Assembly (NCBI GenBank): GCA_937951695.1
Contig: CALFBL010000303.1
Span: 1 to 6,012, forward strand
DNA length: 6,012 nucleotides
Direction of reading: 5' to 3'
From: an uncultured Granulosicoccaceae bacterium
Lineage (GTDB): Bacteria; Pseudomonadota; Gammaproteobacteria; Granulosicoccales; Granulosicoccaceae
Part shown: one piece after another, positions 1 to 4,695 of the stretch
How the letters are laid out: the number at the start of each line of letters is the position of its first letter
Position numbering within the stretch: position 1 is the first letter of the stretch
Program-made: the position numbers and the translations under genes
The notes under the pieces: model-generated
Told to the model about the DNA's origin: nothing
Seen by the model: only the letters and a program-made list of their open reading frames with translations
Databases searched by the model: none

Positions 1-1
1 C

Positions 2-328
2 GATAAGGTTGAAAAGCATGCTAAGAGAGCTACAGAATTCGTCCTGCTCAGTGATGCGGCTATCAAACTCCGTACTGTGGAGCTGGACGATAAACCGAGC
101 GCGGTTATTGAACCACCGGACGAGCACGACATGACCATCGAATGGCTGGACGCCTCAGGCTCAATAGTGCACCGGGAAACCCGCCAAGACCCGCGATTCT
201 TGCACGGTCCTGATGGTCACAGCGTCGTCATGGCTGAAGCGGTCTTGCTGTTGAGGGGGCCGACGTTGGCGGTGCAGTTACGGGTCATGCCCAGCGGATA
301 TGCCGATTTCCTAGATTTTAGTTTGTGA
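2..328 (+). CDS. C-terminal part of an unidentified protein (5' end outside window)
   Basis: The reading frame is open from base 2 to a TGA at 326-328, giving 108 visible residues. It has no stop before the window edge, so the gene very probably begins upstream. A GTG at 77 could start an 83-residue protein, but it has no clear Shine-Dalgarno sequence, and the frame before it reads as ordinary protein (KVEKHAKRATEFVLLSDAA). The visible part alternates hydrophobic and polar residues and ends in a hydrophobic DFLDFSL tail. It has no signal peptide, membrane segment or motif that I recognise. The middle part (MTIEWLDASGSIVHRE) could be beta strands. It lies on the same strand as the following operon, but 191 bases separate it from the likely start of the next gene and a possible promoter falls between, so co-transcription is uncertain. 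I cannot assign a function. Confidence 0.6.
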   Translation, partial: DKVEKHAKRATEFVLLSDAAIKLRTVELDDKPSAVIEPPDEHDMTIEWLDASGSIVHRETRQDPRFLHGPDGHSVVMAEAVLLLRGPTLAVQLRVMPSGYADFLDFSL

Positions 329-342
329 TGCTCCTCACAGTT

Positions 343-373
343 TTGTTATCAACTGATTGATTTGTGGTAATTT
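343..373 (+). promoter_or_regulatory. Possible extended -10 promoter for the three-gene operon
   Basis: TTGTTA at 343-348 could be a -35 element. TGGTAATTT at 365-373 fits an extended -10 (TG, one base, then TAATTT). The spacing of 19 bases is long, but an extended -10 tolerates a poor -35. Transcription would start near 380, downstream of the GTG at 364, which favours the ATG at 520 as the start of the next gene. This is a visual match only. Confidence 0.3.
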
Positions 374-432
374 TTGTTAATTTGGAGTCAGAAACTGGGT
401 TTAAGCCCAAAGATCAGGAGCAGGGCACTGAA

Positions 433-507
433 GCCCACTGGGGTATCGGTTACCATAAGCGCCATATTCCAACAGCAATACTGGGTCTCGAAGACCCACC
501 AGTGGGC
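433..507 (+). promoter_or_regulatory. Nested inverted repeats in the leader of the TolA-like gene
   Basis: GCCCACTGG at 433-441 is exactly complementary to CCAGTGGGC at 499-507. Inside this pair, next to its 3' arm, GGGTCT at 483-488 and AGACCC at 492-497 can form a 6-bp stem with a CGA loop. The structure ends 12 bases before the ATG at 520, close to the weak AAGG at 511-514 that would serve as ribosome binding site. It could influence translation start or end leader transcripts early. No run of T follows, so it is not a standard intrinsic terminator. If translation actually began at 364, this would be coding sequence. Confidence 0.3.
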
Positions 508-519
508 CCCAAGGCAACA

Positions 520-2388
520 ATGCCGACACCGAAAAGCGATAAAGACGACCCGACAGAAGACGGGATGTTCGATTTCCTCGATGAGGATGCGGCGAATCGT
601 CCTGCGCGCAGGAAAACGACTGAATCTGTGCCGCGAGAACGGATCGATGAGGCTCGCGCCGACGCAGTTGTGAGCCGTTCAGAAGGCCGCAGAGCTGGCT
701 CTGGCACTGATTCAACGTTTGAAGAACAGCACCCGAGAGTCCGAACCCCAAAGCCGTTACCGATTATCCGAAAGCCGGTACCGGTGTCTGAATCGGGACC
801 TAACAGGAGCCCGCTCGAAAATAACGCGACGGGACGCAAAGCTCCACAAAAAGCCGCGATCATCGGCGATTTTGACGATGATTTGGGTTTTCTCAACGAA
901 GGCCGAACCAAGCTCGGGGAAGTGCACGATTCCGTGGCCACCCGCTCTCCCTTTGGTGGTGCCGGCGATGCGATCCATGCAAGACCAAGACCCCATTCCC
1001 GCAGCCGTTCAGCCGCCACCACGGCGAACGCACCCTTCGAGCGTGATTTCGATGACGACTGGAATGAAGGGCTGCACGATTACGATTACGGTTATGAGAA
1101 CGAGAACCGAGCTCGACCCCGGCGCTCGCTTTTATGGCTACTGTTGGGCGGAATTGCCGCGTTAGGCGTCGGCAGCTTTGCGCTTGAACGCTCAGGGCTA
1201 CTCGGTGGAATGTTTGATGTCGAAGCACCGATGGCAATTACCACACCCGCTGATAGCGGCGCACCCGTCCGATCATCGGTAGCTGAACAATTTCGTGATG
1301 ATCTGCAACGCATTGAAGCTCTAGTGGCGGCCGGTGATTTCGCCGCAGCCACGCAAACACTCGATTCCTTGGATCCGCGCGTACTGGGCTATGGCAACCC
1401 GGAATTTACTGCCTTGCGTGATCAGATTGAACGTGGCGACACGGGCGACGCGCAAGCTCAGGTCCGCGATGAGACCGAAGCGCGATTTGCCGAACAGGCG
1501 ATAGCCGCCGACCGGGCGCGACTCGCTGCCGAAGAGCAACTCTTAGAAAACGCTCTACTGGTCGCCGAAGGGCAGCGGGTAGAAGCGGCTCGACAAGCCG
1601 CCGAAGCACAGCGGGTAGAAGAGGCACGATTGGCCGCCGAAGCGCAACAGGCAGAACAGGCTCGATTGGCCGCCGAGGCGCAACGCGCAGCAGAGGCACG
1701 ATTGGCCGCCGAAGCACAGCGTGCAGAAGACGCTCGACAGGCGGAAGCTGCGCGAGTTTTCAGCACCGAACAGGCCCGCGTGGCAGCAGCGACACAGACA
1801 CCCAGTGCGCAAGACGAAGCAGACAGACTGGAACGTGAACGTCGAGAAGTCATTGCGGCTGAACAACGCGCCCGGGCCAGACGAGCGGCGGCACAGCGGG
1901 CGGCACAAATATCCGGCGGGACAGTCCCAACACCGGCGGCCAGAGCCATCACCTCGCCCCCGTCGGCAACTAATACAGAGGCGTCCGATCGGCTGGCAGC
2001 CGCTGCCGCGCAGAATGCTCAGCAGCTTCGTCGCGATGTTCCTGTTCGGCCTGCTCCAATCACGGACGCTGAGTTCAATTTAGCCTATCGGCGTTTTATT
2101 GATGTCAAATATGCCTTGGAACGCCAGGATATTAATACGATCACCCAATTGGCGGAAACCAACGGTACCCGGGTTCAGAACTTACTGCAGTTGTTTTCAA
2201 ATAGCGATTCTCTTGTTGTCAGGATAGATAATGTGTCTACTCGCAACGGCACGGGAACCATTGTTGGCAGATTAACGATTGACAACGTAGTTCGTCGGGG
2301 TAGGTCGTCAAACCCACCGGCAAACCTGCGCTCCTTCACGTTGACCACTCGTCGCGATGCGACTGGCTGGTCCAAAATTCGATGGTAA
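520..2388 (+). CDS. TolA-like bitopic inner-membrane protein with Ala-rich coiled coil and NTF2/SnoaL-like C-terminal domain
   Basis: The ATG at 520 has AAGG five bases upstream and gives 622 residues; a GTG at 364 in the same frame is an alternative adding 52 residues. Residues 1-200 are charged and probably disordered, with three acidic motifs: FDFLDED (17-23), DFDDDLGFLNEG (117-128) and DFDDDWNEG (176-184). After Arg-rich RARPRR comes one membrane helix (about 203-222), so the N-terminus should be cytoplasmic and the rest periplasmic. Residues 253-305 are helical and could be a short TPR-like hairpin. Residues 310-460 form an Ala/Glu/Arg/Gln-rich helix with five 12-residue repeats at 345-404. 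Residues 514-622 (start ITDAEFNLAYRRF, end GWSKIRW) have the helix-then-sheet pattern of NTF2/SnoaL-like domains. The layout resembles TolA, but the C-terminal domain differs from TolA domain III. The stop lies 7 bases before the next start. A scaffold or signal-coupling role is inference. Confidence 0.85.
   Translation: MPTPKSDKDDPTEDGMFDFLDEDAANRPARRKTTESVPRERIDEARADAVVSRSEGRRAGSGTDSTFEEQHPRVRTPKPLPIIRKPVPVSESGPNRSPLENNATGRKAPQKAAIIGDFDDDLGFLNEGRTKLGEVHDSVATRSPFGGAGDAIHARPRPHSRSRSAATTANAPFERDFDDDWNEGLHDYDYGYENENRARPRRSLLWLLLGGIAALGVGSFALERSGLLGGMFDVEAPMAITTPADSGAPVRSSVAEQFRDDLQRIEALVAAGDFAAATQTLDSLDPRVLGYGNPEFTALRDQIERGDTGDAQAQVRDETEARFAEQAIAADRARLAAEEQLLENALLVAEGQRVEAARQAAEAQRVEEARLAAEAQQAEQARLAAEAQRAAEARLAAEAQRAEDARQAEAARVFSTEQARVAAATQTPSAQDEADRLERERREVIAAEQRARARRAAAQRAAQISGGTVPTPAARAITSPPSATNTEASDRLAAAAAQNAQQLRRDVPVRPAPITDAEFNLAYRRFIDVKYALERQDINTITQLAETNGTRVQNLLQLFSNSDSLVVRIDNVSTRNGTGTIVGRLTIDNVVRRGRSSNPPANLRSFTLTTRRDATGWSKIRW
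1552..1731 (+). repeat. Five tandem 36-bp units encoding 12-residue Ala-rich repeats
   Basis: Five in-frame units of 36 bases encode the consensus ARLAAEAQRAEE. The first unit (ALLVAEGQRVEA) is the most diverged and the four after it are near-identical at protein level. DNA conservation is also high, with CGATTGGCCGCCGA shared by three of the units, which suggests expansion by slippage or unequal exchange. A sixth, decayed unit (ARQAEAARVFST) may follow. The units extend the periplasmic helix of the TolA-like protein, so copy number would set its reach. Confidence 0.8.
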
Positions 2389-2395
2389 GACAGTA

Positions 2396-3076
2396 ATGAT
2401 TCGCGCGAACGACCTTACAAATTCGATGTGCATCTGGGTGGCTGCGTTGCACTTGCTTGTTTCAACGATGATGGTTGTCGGGCCTGCTCAAGCGCAAGCT
2501 CAGGACGGCCCACCGGTGATCGACTTGCAGATCGTCGAAACTGGGTCGCTCGGGGACAGCCAAGTGTTTTCAGCCACAGTCACAGACAACGATCAAGTTG
2601 CTAATGTGGAACTGTATTTTCGATTAGCCGGCGAAAGTGCCTACGGCAATACCCCGATGCTGGCCATACCAGGCACGTCTATCTTCACCGTTACGCTTGA
2701 CATCAAAACTGCCGAAGAAACGGCGATTGAGTACTACGTCAGTGCCTCCGATAGCGCGGGAAATCGTAGCGTAACCGGGTTTGCTTTCGATCCGCTGGTG
2801 CGCGTGCTGATGCCCTCTGAGCCTTTGGCGGATGCGACTGATCCGGTACTATCAGCACAAACGGCATCAGAACCTGTCACCGCTCCCAGCACGAGTGGGA
2901 TCAGTACCGGGCGAAAAATTCTCTATGGCGCGTTGGCGGTAATCGCGGTCGGTGCAATTGCAGTTGCTGTAAGCGGCGGCGGTGACGGCGGCGGCGGGGG
3001 AGCGACCGATACACCGGGTGGGCCAGTCGTCCCGGTTACCATAACGGTGGATACCATCGCGTCAGAGTTCGACTGA
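2396..3076 (+). CDS. Exported Ig-like domain protein with glycine-zipper-like hydrophobic segment and poly-Gly tract
   Basis: The ATG at 2396 is preferred because it places a classical signal peptide at the N-terminus: a hydrophobic core about 12-29, then AQAQA with cleavage likely near residue 33-35. An ATG at 2357 would add 13 residues and overlap the upstream gene. The predicted product is 226 residues. Residues 39-138 form one beta-sandwich, Ig/FN3-like domain: PPVIDLQIVE, then FSATVTDNDQVANVELYFR, then EYYVSASDSAGN, the usual ending of extracellular Ig-like repeats. A Pro/Ser/Thr/Ala linker (140-170) follows. GRK at 172-174 precedes a 19-residue hydrophobic, Gly/Ala/Val-rich segment (175-193), then SGGGDGGGGG and a short polar tail ending in EFD. 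The ribosome binding site is weak, so translation probably depends on coupling to the gene 7 bases upstream. Function unknown; a structural or assembly role in the envelope is inference. Confidence 0.85.
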   Translation: MIRANDLTNSMCIWVAALHLLVSTMMVVGPAQAQAQDGPPVIDLQIVETGSLGDSQVFSATVTDNDQVANVELYFRLAGESAYGNTPMLAIPGTSIFTVTLDIKTAEETAIEYYVSASDSAGNRSVTGFAFDPLVRVLMPSEPLADATDPVLSAQTASEPVTAPSTSGISTGRKILYGALAVIAVGAIAVAVSGGGDGGGGGATDTPGGPVVPVTITVDTIASEFD

Positions 3077-3085
3077 CTTTTGCCG

Positions 3086-3898
3086 ATGACTCACCCCACA
3101 CAAATTGTCGCAGCGACGTTGTGCTCTCTTATATTAATTGGGTGCAGCTCCGCTGGTGACTGGAACATTCAAAGCGCTGTGGGTTCAGCGAACGGCGGCA
3201 CTGCTATAGCCACACTGGACTTGTCCGCCCCCGGCTTTCTCACTGAGAATCGGATGCTCGACCCTAGCCAATTGGTACTGGAAGTGACTGCGAACGGACG
3301 ATCTGTGCCAGTGAGTCAGACCGCAGACGGTAGCTTTCAGGGACAACTAAATTTTGATGCGAATCAGACGGTAGAGATCGTGGCGGCCTTTTCTGCATCG
3401 GGCAGCTCCCTATTACCTTTAGCCAGTGCCCGTCGAACGATCACTGTTCCTGACGACCCAGCCGGCGTTACCGTGCCGATGCCTGAAGAGCGCTTCACCA
3501 CGAATTTCGATTCAGATGGTGACACCCTTTCGAACATCGCAGAACTTAGAGCAGGCACCGATGCGCGCGATGGCAGTAGCCCGGCAACGATTCCGGAAAG
3601 TTTACCGGTGAGGATCAACTTTGGAATTCCGGAGGCGTTGCAATCGGCTGATGAAGACACCCTGCGAGAGCTCAGTTTGGTGGTGTTGGTGAACGATCGC
3701 GTATTTTCGGTCACTCGTATCGGCAACGTATGGATGGGAGAAAGTACTGAAGTAGCCGGTAATGATGTTTTTATTGAAGCACAGTTTTTTTCAAATTCGA
3801 ATCGTGACACCGTGCTGGATAGTTTTGAATTTCGGCAATTGGTGGACAATAATGGAGTCTTCCTTGGACTGAATACGCTGGATCCCAGCGTCGAGTAA
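3086..3898 (+). CDS. Probable outer-membrane lipoprotein with EF-hand/thrombospondin-3-type calcium motif
   Basis: The ATG at 3086 gives 270 residues with a lipoprotein signal peptide: hydrophobic stretch 8-18 and lipobox LIGC with Cys at 20. Residues after the Cys are SSAGD, with no Asp at +2, so sorting to the outer membrane is expected in a Gram-negative cell. Residues about 37-122 are beta-rich. Residues 142-159 match a calcium-binding thrombospondin type 3/EF-hand-like repeat, DSDGDTLSNIAELRAGTD, with ligands D142, D144, D146, N150 and E153. A second, weaker EF-hand-type loop is NSNRDTVLDSFE at 237-248. The C-terminal half (175-270) is again beta-rich and unrecognised. An in-frame TTG at 3080 is a less likely start. 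The gene begins 9 bases after the Ig-like gene and lacks an obvious Shine-Dalgarno sequence, consistent with coupling in one operon. A calcium-stabilised structural or adhesion role is inference. Confidence 0.85.
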   Translation: MTHPTQIVAATLCSLILIGCSSAGDWNIQSAVGSANGGTAIATLDLSAPGFLTENRMLDPSQLVLEVTANGRSVPVSQTADGSFQGQLNFDANQTVEIVAAFSASGSSLLPLASARRTITVPDDPAGVTVPMPEERFTTNFDSDGDTLSNIAELRAGTDARDGSSPATIPESLPVRINFGIPEALQSADEDTLRELSLVVLVNDRVFSVTRIGNVWMGESTEVAGNDVFIEAQFFSNSNRDTVLDSFEFRQLVDNNGVFLGLNTLDPSVE

Positions 3899-3953
3899 AC
3901 CGAGAAACTGGCCACAGTTGACTTTATTCAGACAACTTACAGTGGCGCAGAAT

Positions 3954-3967
3954 GCGTGTTGACACGC
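3954..3967. repeat. Short palindrome upstream of the PsbP-like gene
   Basis: GCGTGT at 3954-3959 and ACACGC at 3962-3967 form a perfect 6-bp inverted repeat around TG. It sits 34 bases before the ATG at 4002, a position that would suit an operator. It is short and could be chance. In the 103-base gap it occupies I see no convincing -35/-10 pair: TTGACT at 3918 and TTGACA at 3959 both lack a properly spaced -10. Confidence 0.3.
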
Positions 3968-4001
3968 GGACTTGATTCATCTTCCGAGTCATGCTGACGT
4001 C

Positions 4002-4607
4002 ATGAAATCGCTCGCTGTCATCTTATGGGTAACGTTACTCTCTCTTTTTGGGTTCGATCAAATCGAACGCTGGGAGACACGCGACCAAAATCTTAATGTG
4101 GAACAGGTGCCTGAGGTTGACGACAGTTTACTGTTCGTCGATTACGAGGACGCGGAATACGGCTTTTCGATGGTGGTGCCCCAGGGTTGGAAGAGAATCA
4201 TCGCCGATGGCGGCGGTTCCAGCCAATACCTGACCCAATTCGGTTACTCAGTCAGCTTCGAATCAGAGACGCAGGGAGAGGCTGATCCGTACGTGGATTT
4301 CATCATGGTGGAAGTGCTACCGGGCGCCGAAACGGGAGCCTTTGAGTCGGATGGTGCGCAACGAAACGTGGTGATTATTGATGGGCAAAAAGCGGTAAGA
4401 GACACCATCCAGCTGGCCGACTATCCGTTCGGTGACACCACTCTGGATTTAACCATTCAACAGGCGGAGATCGCTCAGTTAGGTTTTACAGTAGGTCTCT
4501 ATGCGATTGGTACTAACGACAATGCGGCAATGCTGGAAGAGGCGTTCAGCGCGTTGGTGTACAGCTTTGTCTTGCCGCACGAACCGTTTTTGGTAGCGAC
4601 AAAGTAA
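4002..4607 (+). CDS. Membrane-anchored or exported protein resembling the PsbP/Mog1/DUF1795 fold
   Basis: The ATG at 4002 gives 201 residues beginning MKSLAVILWVTLLSLFGF, a short hydrophobic N-terminus after one Lys. This acts either as a signal anchor or as a signal peptide with a poor cleavage site; there is no lipobox Cys. An in-frame TTG at 3972 would put a polar stretch before the hydrophobic segment, so it is less likely. After an acidic linker (22-47), YEDAEYGFSMVVPQGWK (48-64) matches the opening of PsbP/Mog1-like domains, where a folded strand leads to a Gly-Phe and then a Pro-x-Gly-Trp. The expected rest is present: central strands (97-107, 122-134), a hydrophobic strand GFTVGLYAIG (161-170), and a closing helix and strand (AMLEEAFSALVYSFVL, 176-191). 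Proteins of this fold are often of unknown function in bacteria. The gap of 103 bases to the lipoprotein gene leaves operon membership open. Confidence 0.75.
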   Translation: MKSLAVILWVTLLSLFGFDQIERWETRDQNLNVEQVPEVDDSLLFVDYEDAEYGFSMVVPQGWKRIIADGGGSSQYLTQFGYSVSFESETQGEADPYVDFIMVEVLPGAETGAFESDGAQRNVVIIDGQKAVRDTIQLADYPFGDTTLDLTIQQAEIAQLGFTVGLYAIGTNDNAAMLEEAFSALVYSFVLPHEPFLVATK

Positions 4608-4650
4608 CCGCGCGAAGATTGAGGTTCGATTGTGTGTGCTGCCAAGACTT

Positions 4651-4685
4651 CGAACAGCTTTGGCGACGATTGCCAAAGCTGTTCG
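4651..4685. terminator. Perfect 14-bp inverted repeat between convergent genes, possible bidirectional terminator
   Basis: CGAACAGCTTTGGC at 4651-4664 pairs without mismatch with GCCAAAGCTGTTCG at 4672-4685, around a GACGATT loop. The centre lies about 60 bases after the + strand stop at 4607, and the 3' arm ends 10 bases before the stop of the minus-strand GH16 gene. The position between convergent genes suits a shared terminator. Neither side has a T-run, so intrinsic termination would be weak. The hairpin could instead protect 3' ends of both mRNAs. Confidence 0.5.
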
Positions 4686-4695
4686 TGACACTGTC

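Noticed and set aside
364..519. N-terminal extension of the TolA-like protein from a GTG at 364
   Set aside because: No Shine-Dalgarno sequence precedes it, a possible extended -10 overlaps it, and the encoded stretch lacks the charged, low-complexity character of the rest of the tail. It is not excluded.
450..1022. Minus-strand open frame of 190 residues opposite the TolA-like gene tail
   Set aside because: Composition is unlike a real protein, there is no start context or motif, and it overlaps the supported + strand gene fully.
1458..1952. Minus-strand open frame of 164 residues rich in Ala, Ser, Arg and Cys
   Set aside because: It is a mirror of the Ala/Glu repeat region on the + strand; its regularity comes from that repeat.
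2357..2395. Earlier ATG start for the Ig-like protein
   Set aside because: It would overlap the upstream gene by 32 bases and put a polar 13-residue stretch before a well-formed signal peptide that begins at 2396.
3080..3085. TTG start for the lipoprotein, two codons before the ATG
   Set aside because: TTG is a rarer start and the ATG at 3086 gives a standard lipoprotein signal peptide.
3364..3915. 183-residue minus-strand open frame opposite the lipoprotein gene
   Set aside because: Its sequence is Ser/Thr/Arg-rich, with no motif, and it is the complement of a convincing coding gene with signal peptide and calcium motif.
3959..3987. TTGACA as a -35 element for the PsbP-like gene
   Set aside because: No -10-like hexamer lies at 16-18 bases (the sequence there is TTCCGA).
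3995..4002. TGACGTCA palindrome at the start of the PsbP-like gene
   Set aside because: An 8-base palindrome can occur by chance, overlaps the start codon, and matches a eukaryotic CRE site with no relevance here.
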